Made by a program: the position numbers and the translations under genes. This document shows positions 26,911 through 34,800 of a stretch of DNA of 64,000 nucleotides, in pieces. The DNA comes from Kordia periserrulae (lineage in GTDB: Bacteria; Bacteroidota; Bacteroidia; Flavobacteriales; Flavobacteriaceae): contig NZ_QBKT01000002.1 in NCBI RefSeq assembly GCF_003054265.1, positions 248,001 through 312,000 of the forward strand, read 5' to 3'. Numbering within the stretch: the first letter of the stretch is position 1; every line of letters starts with the position of its first letter. The notes under the pieces were generated by a model. The model was not told where the DNA came from, searched no databases, and was given only the letters and a program-made list of their open reading frames with translations.

Positions 26911-27969
26911 ATGCGTATTTTATACTCGTTTGTCATTTTCATGACACTTTTTTCATGTGCCGAAAAAACTAAAAAAGAAAAAACACCACGAAACATATTT
27001 TCTACGGTGGAAATTACGCCAATCTTTAACGATTCAGTAAGTATCAGAGCGATTGACATTACGCCAACAAACGATTTGGTCTATGGCGGAAACAACAATA
27101 CGATTGGTTATTACAACGCAAAAACCCATCAGCATACCAATTTACTTAAAGGAAAAGTGTCGGATTCGGTAAACGTGAGTTTTCGCGCGGTGGCGCATGT
27201 CAACAATACGACTTTCGGAATCAGTATTGTCAATCCTGCATTGTTATATAAAATCTCGAAAAATGGTGACGTAATGTTGGTGTACAAAGAAACGCATGAA
27301 AAAGTATTTTATGATGCGATTGCTTTTTGGAATGAAAATGAAGGAATTGCCATGGGCGATCCAACAGACGATTGTATCAGCATCATCATTACGCGTGATG
27401 GCGGAAATACATGGCAAAAAGTTCTGTGCGACGAATTACCGAAAGCAAAAGATGGTGAAGCTGCTTTTGCTGCGAGCAATACGAATATTGCCATTGTAGG
27501 GAACAAAACATGGATTGCGACAGGTGGAAAAGCAAGCAGAATTTTATACTCTGAAGACAAAGGAAACTCATGGACAGTTTACAAAACACCGATGGTACAA
27601 GGAATTGAAACTACAGGAATGTACTCAATCGACTTCTACGATGAACACAACGGATTTGCCATTGGCGGCGATTACAGCAAAGCAGACATCAACGAAGCCA
27701 ACAAAATACGAACTTCCGACGGCGGAAAAACATGGCAATTAGTTGCCGAAAATCAAAACCCGGGATACAGAAGCTGCGTGCAATACGTTCCCAACAGTGA
27801 AGCCAAAGAGCTAGTTGCCGTAGGTTTCAAAGGAATCGATTATTCCAACGATGCTGGAAACACTTGGAAACACTTGTCTGACGAAGGTTTTTACACCATC
27901 AAATTCATCAACGATTCTACAGCGTACGCTGCTGGGAAATATAGTATTGCGAAATTGTTATTTAAATAA
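26911..27969 (+). CDS. BNR/Ycf48-like beta-propeller lipoprotein
   Basis: 352 residues. A lipoprotein signal (MRILYSFVIFMTLFSCAEK, Cys about residue 16) precedes a beta-propeller. Asp-box-type repeats are evident: ITRDGGNTWQKV, YSEDKGNSWTVYKTP, RTSDGGKTWQLV and YSNDAGNTWKHL. Such proteins include sialidase-like and photosystem assembly factors and are often mislabelled oxidoreductases. No sialidase catalytic triad is evident. It probably acts as a periplasmic binding or assembly protein. It starts 3 bp after the previous gene, so co-transcription is very likely. Confidence 0.82.
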   Translation: MRILYSFVIFMTLFSCAEKTKKEKTPRNIFSTVEITPIFNDSVSIRAIDITPTNDLVYGGNNNTIGYYNAKTHQHTNLLKGKVSDSVNVSFRAVAHVNNTTFGISIVNPALLYKISKNGDVMLVYKETHEKVFYDAIAFWNENEGIAMGDPTDDCISIIITRDGGNTWQKVLCDELPKAKDGEAAFAASNTNIAIVGNKTWIATGGKASRILYSEDKGNSWTVYKTPMVQGIETTGMYSIDFYDEHNGFAIGGDYSKADINEANKIRTSDGGKTWQLVAENQNPGYRSCVQYVPNSEAKELVAVGFKGIDYSNDAGNTWKHLSDEGFYTIKFINDSTAYAAGKYSIAKLLFK

Positions 27970-27992
27970 TTATAGGACGAAAAAGTATTTAG

Positions 27993-28889
27993 ATGAGAAT
28001 TATATTTTGTGATAGTGTATTTGACAACAACAAGATAGAACCTGATTATGAAATAGAAAAAACAGCAGCTTTAGAAGCTGGATTTGAATTTTCACTCATC
28101 AGTTTCGAAGAGCTAATTGCAGGAAATATTTCTGTAAGTTTACGCTATGTAAAAACATCTGACGTTAAAGAATTTGCAATTTATAGAGGATGGATGCTCA
28201 CTCCAAATCAATACGCAACACTTTACAAAGGACTTTTGGCGAAAAATATTCAATTAATAAACTCGGTACAAGAATATACACATTGTCATTATTTGCCAAA
28301 TTCTTATTCCAAAATAGCACACAAAACTCCTACTTCAAATTGGATAACTGATTTTTCGGATGCTTCTTTACAACAAGTGATACATAATTTTAGAGATAAA
28401 CCATTGATTTTAAAAGATTTTGTGAAATCTGAAAAACATCATTGGGAAGAGGCTTGTTATATCCCAAACGCTGCAGATTTTGAAAAAGTGAAGTTAGTAG
28501 TTGATAAATTTCTCGAATTAAGAGGTAATTCATTAAATGAAGGATTAGTATTTCGAGAATTTGAAGCCTTACAATTCTTAACAGAGCATTCTAAAAGTGG
28601 TATGCCACTTACCAAAGAGTTTAGAGTGTTTTTTGCCTTCAAGAACATCATTGGTGTTTTTAATTATTGGGATGAAGGAATTTATGATGGAACACTCCCA
28701 AAACTTGATGAATTTATAGATATTGCGGCTACTGTTGAGAGCAATTTCTTTACAATGGATATTGCACAAAAAGTAAATGGAGAATGGATTATTATAGAAT
28801 TAGGTGATGGACAAGTAGCTGGATTACCAGAAAATGCTAACGCACACGAACTCTATCGAAAACTTAAGAAAACAATAATAGGTGAATAA
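27993..28889 (+). CDS. ATP-grasp domain protein (DUF4343-like)
   Basis: 298 residues. The N-terminal Rossmann-like part (MRIIFCDSVFDNNKIEPDYEIEKTAALEAG) and the ATP-grasp core are recognisable: PLILKDFVKSEKHHWEEAC for the ATP-binding lysines, EGLVFREFEAL, KEFRVFFAFKNIIGVFNYWDEG, and the metal-binding end WIIIELGDGQVAGLPE. These enzymes join a carboxylate to an amine through an acyl-phosphate. The substrate is not apparent. It follows the BNR lipoprotein by 23 bp and is closed by a terminator. Confidence 0.82.
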   Translation: MRIIFCDSVFDNNKIEPDYEIEKTAALEAGFEFSLISFEELIAGNISVSLRYVKTSDVKEFAIYRGWMLTPNQYATLYKGLLAKNIQLINSVQEYTHCHYLPNSYSKIAHKTPTSNWITDFSDASLQQVIHNFRDKPLILKDFVKSEKHHWEEACYIPNAADFEKVKLVVDKFLELRGNSLNEGLVFREFEALQFLTEHSKSGMPLTKEFRVFFAFKNIIGVFNYWDEGIYDGTLPKLDEFIDIAATVESNFFTMDIAQKVNGEWIIIELGDGQVAGLPENANAHELYRKLKKTIIGE

Positions 28890-28921
28890 AAAAAGGAGCG
28901 TCCAAAAAACGCTCCTTTTAA
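28889..28921 (+). terminator. Terminator after the ATP-grasp gene
   Basis: AAAAGGAGCGT (28891-28901) pairs with ACGCTCCTTTT (28909-28919), a perfect 11-bp stem. Confidence 0.88.
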
Positions 28922-29011
28922 CCAATCACCAAAAAATATAAACAGTGACCTTCGTCACGTATTCTTATCTTATATTATTTAGACTTTCGTTATTAGAAAA
29001 GGTTTAAAAAC

Positions 29012-29048
29012 AAAAAGAGCAATTCTTTGAAGGAATTGCTCTTTTCTT
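29012..29048 (-). terminator. Terminator of the sigma factor operon
   Basis: AAAAGAGCAATTC (29013-29025) pairs with GAATTGCTCTTTT (29033-29045). Read on the minus strand the stem is followed by a T-rich tract. It lies 38 bp past the stop at 29086. Confidence 0.85.
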
Positions 29049-29085
29049 AATCAATGCGAGTTTTGAATGTGAAATTCTAGGTTTT

Positions 29086-29544
29086 TTAGGGCATTGATTT
29101 TCGTCTTTCGCGTCGGTCGCGAAACTGTTTCATTAATTTTTTGTTGAAATCGCGTTCTGCTTTTTTCAAGCGTATGATTTTTTTCGCAGGCAAAAATTTG
29201 CGAAGCTTGGATGTCAATTCAACATCGTTTTCATACACTTGCTTTTCAATAGCTTCAATGCGATCCAATATTTTACTCGCTTCTGCTTCAGACATATCAG
29301 GATTTTCCTTGATATCACGCTTGATATTATTCAATTCTCGTACGCGCAATTTGTGATTTACATCATCGTACGCGTTGTACACTGGCCAAAATTGCTGCGC
29401 TTCTTGCGGTGTCAAATCCAAGTTTTCTGTAAAATAAGCGATGCGTAGTTTTTTAATTTTTTCTCGTATTTCGCCATGTTGAGGTTGCGCAATCCCGAAA
29501 GAAAGCCCAAAACACACAAGTAATAAGGTAATATATCTTTTCAT
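29086..29544 (-). CDS. CpxP/Spy-like periplasmic protein of an ECF sigma operon
   Basis: 152 residues. A signal peptide (MKRYITLLLVCFGLSFGIAQ) precedes an all-helical, highly charged body with LTPQEAQQFWPVYNAYDD, the LTxxQ-like motif of Spy/CpxP-type chaperone sensors. The C-terminus is strongly basic (KQFRDRRERRKSMP). In Bacteroidota such proteins often follow an ECF sigma factor and are thought to sense envelope or metal stress. It is the third gene of the operon, 8 bp after the anti-sigma-like gene. Confidence 0.85.
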   Translation of the reverse strand: MKRYITLLLVCFGLSFGIAQPQHGEIREKIKKLRIAYFTENLDLTPQEAQQFWPVYNAYDDVNHKLRVRELNNIKRDIKENPDMSEAEASKILDRIEAIEKQVYENDVELTSKLRKFLPAKKIIRLKKAERDFNKKLMKQFRDRRERRKSMP

Positions 29545-29552
29545 ATCTGTAT

Positions 29553-30074
29553 TTATTGTTCTAAAAGCAATTCGTAAGGATCTGCTCTGTTTTCTAAATA
29601 ATCTATGGTTTCTGTTTCGTTCAATTTTACTTCAAAAATACTGGTAACATCCACATTTTCCTCTTCGTAAACAGTTAACACATCGTAATTGTTCAAAGCT
29701 ATCAAATCATTTTCAATAAAGCTGTTGATTTCACTATTTGCAATATTATCAATGGTTAAATCATCTTTTCCACTAAAAAAGTGAAATGCAATCAACAACA
29801 CAACACAAGCCGCTGCCACATAACTCAAATAGTGAATATACCTTCTTTTTCGCTGTAGCGGAATGACCTTTGTCGTTTTATTCGTAGTAAACAACTTCTC
29901 AGAAAGTTGGTCTTCCAGACTATCAAAATAAGCGTCAGGTGTTTGAAAACCAGTTTCTGTTGGAATCACGCTTTCCGTTTTCATACGCTCAAACAGACGG
30001 TCTTCAAACGAATTGAAGTAATCTTTCGGAGTACTGAATCCAGTTTTTTTGCTATGTAATTCTTTATTTTTCAC
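29553..30074 (-). CDS. Putative anti-sigma factor, single-pass membrane protein
   Basis: 173 residues. The cytoplasmic N-terminus has two copies of one short motif, TGFSTPKDYFNSFEDRLFER (about 12-31) and TGFQTPDAYFDSLEDQLSEK (about 41-60). One membrane helix follows near residues 84-101 (YLSYVAAACVVLLIAFHFF), then an acidic periplasmic tail. No zinc anti-sigma motif is seen. Its position between the sigma factor and a Spy-like protein suggests it holds the sigma factor at the membrane; this is inference. Confidence 0.72.
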   Translation of the reverse strand: MKNKELHSKKTGFSTPKDYFNSFEDRLFERMKTESVIPTETGFQTPDAYFDSLEDQLSEKLFTTNKTTKVIPLQRKRRYIHYLSYVAAACVVLLIAFHFFSGKDDLTIDNIANSEINSFIENDLIALNNYDVLTVYEEENVDVTSIFEVKLNETETIDYLENRADPYELLLEQ

Positions 30075-30104
30075 GATAGTTTGACTCTAATTTACGGAAA
30101 AGGT

Positions 30105-30647
30105 TTAATCGGTTAAAAAACTTTCTATTTTTTTGACGGCATGATGATACGAAGCTTTCAATGCTCCAACCGAAGTATCTAAAACTTCGCTCATTTCGCT
30201 GTATTTTAAATCGTCAAAATACTTCATATTGAACACAATTTGCTGCTTTTGCGGCAAGGTTGCAATGGCTTTTTGTAATTTTAGTTGAATTTCATCACCT
30301 TCAAAATATACATCTGCGGTTAAATTATTGACCAATTGTTCTTGTAATTCTTCCGAAGAAATCCCCGCTTTTTTTGCACGCTGATTGATAAATGTAATCG
30401 ATTCGTTGGTGGCAATGCGATACATCCAAGAATACAATTTGCTATCGCCTTTAAAATTATGAATGCTTCGAAACACTTTGATAAACGTATTTTGCAACAC
30501 GTCATCTGCGTCGTCGTGACTTGTTACCATGCGACGAATATGCCAATACAAACGTTCTTTGTATTCGGACACTAATTGTCGAAACGCCTTTTCTTGCGTT
30601 TTCGGGTTTTTTAAGTCTTCAATAAGATTGATTTCTGCGACGCTCAA
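30105..30647 (-). CDS. ECF-type RNA polymerase sigma factor
   Basis: 180 residues. Region 2 reads ADDVLQNTFIKVFRSIHNFKGDSKLYSWMYRIATNESI and region 4 LPQKQQIVFNMKYFDDLKYSEMSEVLDTSVGALKASYHHAVKKI. The start is the TTG at 30647, because a stop codon lies three codons upstream in frame and no ATG precedes the conserved helix LIEDLKNPKTQEKAFRQLV. It heads the operon sigma, anti-sigma-like, Spy-like, and probably controls its own promoter. The target regulon cannot be read from the window. Confidence 0.9.
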   Translation of the reverse strand: MSVAEINLIEDLKNPKTQEKAFRQLVSEYKERLYWHIRRMVTSHDDADDVLQNTFIKVFRSIHNFKGDSKLYSWMYRIATNESITFINQRAKKAGISSEELQEQLVNNLTADVYFEGDEIQLKLQKAIATLPQKQQIVFNMKYFDDLKYSEMSEVLDTSVGALKASYHHAVKKIESFLTD

Positions 30648-30791
30648 ATCTATTCACTTTTCCCTTTAGACAGTTAGTTTGTGTAAAGGTTTAATCTAAA
30701 TATAAAAAAAGAAAAATAATTCAAGAATTTATATAAAATACAGCACTTTGATTTTTACATAAAATAGGTAAGTTTTACAAAAATTATGGAA

Positions 30792-30913
30792 CGTCACTGC
30801 AAGGAAGTATGACGCTGCAGTCTTTTATATCTAAGGAAAATCGCAGTATGCAACAATCAGATTGCCATGATTTTTATATTTCGCACAGCGCAATAAAAAA
30901 TCTCGCAAGGACG
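30792..30913. repeat. Degenerate MITE-like inverted repeat
   Basis: The left arm starts CGTCACTGCAAGG (30792) and the right arm ends TCGCAAGGACG (30913). The inner part has a further matching pair (gcagtc near 30816-30821 and cagattgcc near 30858-30866). The pattern CGTCATTGCGAGG...GAAGCAATCTC is a familiar non-autonomous repeat of Bacteroidota spacers, and this looks like a decayed copy. Any reading frame across it is spurious. Confidence 0.6.
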
Positions 30914-30967
30914 AATAAAAAAAGCATTGGAACATTTTCAAATTTTCAAATGGATACATTAGCAAAG

Positions 30968-31108
30968 TGTCACATCGAGCGTTATCGGAGATACCGAGCA
31001 TAGCTCACTAGATGATTAGAAAATCTCAATTTCAACTTCGAGTTCAACTTCAAGTTCAAAGTGTCACATCGAGCATTATCGTAGATACCGAGCATAGCTC
31101 ACGAGATG
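30968..31108. repeat. Two copies of the TGTCA/TCGAGC palindromic repeat, with 12-mer words between
   Basis: Copies at 30968-31012 and 31062-31108 lie in the same orientation and are opposite to the copies at 11450 and 11600. Both keep the stem GAGC-ata-GCTC, and TATC-nnn-GATA with loop gga or gta. Between and after them (31025-31150) is a run of ttcaactt/agttcaa words. Confidence 0.8.
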
Positions 31109-31149
31109 CTTTCAAAAAAACAATTTCAACTTCTAGTTCAAGTTCAAAC

Positions 31150-32985
31150 TCAACTTATTGATTGCATTTGCACCAACTTCGAATACATGCCGTTTTTGGC
31201 AATCAATTCTTGATGTGTTCCTTGTTCTACAATTTCCCCTTTTTGCATCACTACAATCAAGTCTGCATTTTGAATAGTGGATAATCTGTGCGCAATCACG
31301 ATGGAAGTTCTGTTTTTCATCATGTTTTCCAACGCGATTTGTACCAAACGTTCGCTTTCGGTGTCGAGCGCAGAAGTAGCTTCATCCAAAATCATAATTG
31401 GCGGATTTTTCAATACAGCTCTTGCGATGCTTAATCGTTGTTTTTGTCCGCCCGACAACTTTCCTCCAGAATCACCTACATTATGGTCTAAAACTTCGGG
31501 TAAATCTTTCACAAATTCCCACGCATTGGCAATTTTCAGTGCTTCGATAATTTCTTCGTCTGTAGCATCTTGTTTTCCAAGTTTTACATTATTACGAATC
31601 GAATCATTAAACAGAATAGAATCCTGCGTTACCAAGCCCATTAAGCCGCGTAGCGAAGATTTTGTAAGCGATTTGATATTGTCGCCATCAATCGAAATAC
31701 TACCTTCATTGACGTCGTAAAAACGCGTAACCAAATTAGCAATCGTACTTTTTCCACTTCCTGATTGTCCTACTAAAGCTACGGTTTTTCCTTTGGGAAC
31801 ATTAAGCGAGAAGTTTTTCAATACCAAATCATCTTCGTATTTAAACGAAATATTCTCAAGTTCAATTCCTGATGTAAACTCAGTTTTTTCAATAGCATTT
31901 TTAGCATCTTGAATGGTAGATTCTGTTTGCAGTACTTCCAACACACGATCAGCAGAAGCATTTCCTGCTTTCACTTTATAGCTTGCTTTACTAATGGCTT
32001 TTGCTGGTGTTAAAATATTGTACGCCAATGCCATATAGGTGATAAATTCGTCAGGCGTCATGGTTTTATCAATCAAAACTAACTTTCCACCGTATAATAA
32101 AATCACAGCGATTACAACAATTCCTAAAAACTCACTTGTCGGAGAAGCCAAATTTTGACGATGCGCTAAATTGTTAGAATATTTATACAATCGCGAAGTA
32201 GAACTTCCAAAGGAATTTTTGAAATGTTTTTCCGCGTTGAATCCTTTAATAACTTTTAAACCATTAAGTGTTTCATCTAAAATAGAAAGAAAAACACCGT
32301 TTTCTTTTTGTACTCTGTCCGAATGTTTTTTTAGACTCTTTCCAACTTTAGAAATAATAAATCCTGAAATAGGAATAAAAATGAATACAAAAATCGTTAA
32401 TTGTGAACTCAACGAGAACATGAATATAATGGTAAACAAAATGGTGAGCGGCTCTCGTACGAGTAATTCTAAAATGGCTAATAGCGAATTCTGAATTTCA
32501 TTGACATCACCCGAAATTCTAGCAATAATGTCACCTTTTCTTTTTTCTGAAAAGTACGAAACAGGCAACGAAGTCACTTTTTCATAGAGCTTATTTCGAA
32601 TATCTTTTAAGATTCCGTTTCGCAAGTATGCTAAGAAAAAATTTGAAAAATAACCCGCTAAGTTTTTCAGTAAAAACGTAGTAATTACAATAGTAATCAT
32701 TAAAATCAACACGGCATATTGTCCGTCTTGTTCAATTTTTTGTGTGATGTAGAAGTTTAAATAATCATTCCAATAATCTCCAAAACCTTTAATGCCTTCA
32801 TAATTTTCTCTAATCGGTTCTACCACAATACGCTCTGCTGTTTTCAACAAAACTTTCAGCATTGGCATCAATGAAACAAAGGAAAGCGTTCCAAATAAGG
32901 CGTACAGAATATTAAAGAAAATATTTAGATACGCGTACTTTTTATAAGGAATTATATAGTGAGATAGTTTTTTTATGTATTCCAT
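31150..32985 (-). CDS. ABC exporter, MsbA-like (permease fused to ATPase)
   Basis: 611 residues, the standard half-transporter length. Six membrane helices occupy about 1-330. The ATPase domain shows GQSGSGKST, the Q loop VTQDSILF, signature LSGGQKQRLSIARAVL and Walker B IMILDEATSALD, then the switch His in VIAHRLSTI. Flavobacterial proteins of this type are annotated as lipid A or multidrug exporters; the sequence alone does not fix the substrate. Its ATG (32985) directly follows the stop codon of the mutase gene, so the two are translationally linked. Confidence 0.9.
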   Translation of the reverse strand: MEYIKKLSHYIIPYKKYAYLNIFFNILYALFGTLSFVSLMPMLKVLLKTAERIVVEPIRENYEGIKGFGDYWNDYLNFYITQKIEQDGQYAVLILMITIVITTFLLKNLAGYFSNFFLAYLRNGILKDIRNKLYEKVTSLPVSYFSEKRKGDIIARISGDVNEIQNSLLAILELLVREPLTILFTIIFMFSLSSQLTIFVFIFIPISGFIISKVGKSLKKHSDRVQKENGVFLSILDETLNGLKVIKGFNAEKHFKNSFGSSTSRLYKYSNNLAHRQNLASPTSEFLGIVVIAVILLYGGKLVLIDKTMTPDEFITYMALAYNILTPAKAISKASYKVKAGNASADRVLEVLQTESTIQDAKNAIEKTEFTSGIELENISFKYEDDLVLKNFSLNVPKGKTVALVGQSGSGKSTIANLVTRFYDVNEGSISIDGDNIKSLTKSSLRGLMGLVTQDSILFNDSIRNNVKLGKQDATDEEIIEALKIANAWEFVKDLPEVLDHNVGDSGGKLSGGQKQRLSIARAVLKNPPIMILDEATSALDTESERLVQIALENMMKNRTSIVIAHRLSTIQNADLIVVMQKGEIVEQGTHQELIAKNGMYSKLVQMQSIS

Positions 32986-34710
32986 CTAATTCAAATTCAT
33001 TTCTTGAACGATGCGCTCAATTTTGGCATCGAGTTGTGTTTCTACCTGTGCGAAATTTTCTTTTTGGTCTAAAGGAAGATTGACACTAAAGTAGAATTTA
33101 ATTTTCGGTTCTGTTCCGCTCGGACGTGCTGCAATTTTAGTGCCATCTGCCGTGTAATAAATCAAAACATTTGATTTCGGAATGTCAATAGTACTTGTAG
33201 AACCGTCTTCCATATTGGTCATTACTGAAGTCTGATAGTCCTCAATCTTAACCACTTTGGAACCGTCAATAGTTGTCAATGGATTTTCGCGTAAATCAAT
33301 CATAGTTTGCTTGATTTCAGCGGCGCCATCAATTCCTTTCTTTACTAGTGAGATTAGTTTTTCTTTATAAAATCCGTGTGCCACATACATGTCAATCAAC
33401 GAAGCATAAAACGAACTTCCATTGGCTTTTGCTTGTGTTGTAATTTCGCATGCCAATAATGTAGCTGTCACTGCATCTTTGTCACGTACAAAATCTCCTG
33501 TCATGAATCCGAAGCTTTCTTCGCCACCGCCAATGAATTCCATTTCTGGAAAATCTTTAATCATTTTGGCAATCCATTTAAAACCTGTCAAGCCAATTTT
33601 GCATTCTACGCCATACGCATTTCCGAGTGTCGTCATCATTGGTGTAGAAACAATCGTAGAACCGATAAATTGTTTTCCGTTGATTTTTCCAGCGTTTTTC
33701 CATTGTTGCAATAGGAAATCGGTCATCACAACCATGGTTTGATTTCCGTTGAGCAATATCATGTTTCCTTCCAAATCGCGCACGGCAATTCCCAAACGGT
33801 CACTATCAGGATCGGTTCCTATGACAATATCAGCATTTACTTTTTCAGCCAATTCCAACGCCATTTTTAAGGCTTCTGGTTCTTCAGGATTGGGTGATTC
33901 CACAGTAGGGAAGTCGCCGTCTGGTTTGGCTTGTTCTTCAACAATATGTACATTTTTATAACCTGCACGCTTCAATACTTCAGGAATCATTGTGATAGAA
34001 GTTCCATGTAATGAAGTAAATACAATAGTGACGTCGTCTTTATTAGCTGCCTTAAAATCTGCATTTTCAACACTTGCGTTGATAAATGCTTCGTCTACAT
34101 TTGTATCAATGAATTCGATTAAATCTTCATTCGCGTCAAGCTTGACTTGCGAAAAATCGAGTTGATTAATTTCTGCAATAATTTCACCATCTTGCGGTGG
34201 CACAATTTGTCCGCCATCTGCCCAATACACTTTGTAACCGTTGTATTCTGGCGGATTGTGAGAGGCTGTCAAAACAATTCCACATTGACAATCTAAATAC
34301 TTCACCGCAAAAGACAATTCTGGCGTAGGCCGTAAATCTGAAAATAAAAACACTTTAATTCCATTCGCAGAAAATACATCGGCTACGACTTTTGCAAGCG
34401 ATTGACTATTGTGTCGGCAATCGTAGGCAATGGCAACTTTTAATGCTTGATTTGGATATACTTTTTTAAGGTAATTGCTGAGTCCTTGCGTATTTTTTCC
34501 TAACGTATATTTATTGATTCTATTAGTTCCAGGTCCCATGATACCGCGCATTCCACCAGTTCCGAATGCCAAATCGGTATAAAAACTTTCGGTAAGTTCT
34601 TTCGGATTTGAGTCTATCAATTGTTGCACTTTTGCTTGCGTTTCTGCATCGAAAACAGGAGTGAGCCAGGCAGTTGCTTTCTCCAAAATTTTAGCGTCAA
34701 TCTTTGTCAT
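32986..34710 (-). CDS. Phospho-sugar mutase (phosphoglucomutase/phosphomannomutase)
   Basis: 574 residues, alpha-D-phosphohexomutase superfamily, PgcA-like size. The phosphoserine loop TASHNPPEYNGYKVYW, magnesium loop GTDPDSDRLGIAV, sugar-binding loop GGGEESFGF and phosphate-binding loop RPSGTEPKIKFY are all intact, and GTGGMRGIMGPGTNRIN matches the N-terminal signature. It moves phosphate between C1 and C6 of glucose or mannose, feeding nucleotide-sugar and envelope glycan synthesis, which fits the linked exporter gene. Confidence 0.92.
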   Translation of the reverse strand: MTKIDAKILEKATAWLTPVFDAETQAKVQQLIDSNPKELTESFYTDLAFGTGGMRGIMGPGTNRINKYTLGKNTQGLSNYLKKVYPNQALKVAIAYDCRHNSQSLAKVVADVFSANGIKVFLFSDLRPTPELSFAVKYLDCQCGIVLTASHNPPEYNGYKVYWADGGQIVPPQDGEIIAEINQLDFSQVKLDANEDLIEFIDTNVDEAFINASVENADFKAANKDDVTIVFTSLHGTSITMIPEVLKRAGYKNVHIVEEQAKPDGDFPTVESPNPEEPEALKMALELAEKVNADIVIGTDPDSDRLGIAVRDLEGNMILLNGNQTMVVMTDFLLQQWKNAGKINGKQFIGSTIVSTPMMTTLGNAYGVECKIGLTGFKWIAKMIKDFPEMEFIGGGEESFGFMTGDFVRDKDAVTATLLACEITTQAKANGSSFYASLIDMYVAHGFYKEKLISLVKKGIDGAAEIKQTMIDLRENPLTTIDGSKVVKIEDYQTSVMTNMEDGSTSTIDIPKSNVLIYYTADGTKIAARPSGTEPKIKFYFSVNLPLDQKENFAQVETQLDAKIERIVQEMNLN

Positions 34711-34800
34711 TTGTAGGTGATTTTAAATCACAAAAATAATGAATTCATTTGGGTTTCTTTTTGATAGCTAGTATATTTTAGATAACTTTATGCTATTGCT

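Noticed and set aside
30809-31003. 64-residue plus-strand reading frame
   Set aside because: It runs through a degenerate inverted repeat and a palindromic repeat copy and has no protein-like composition.
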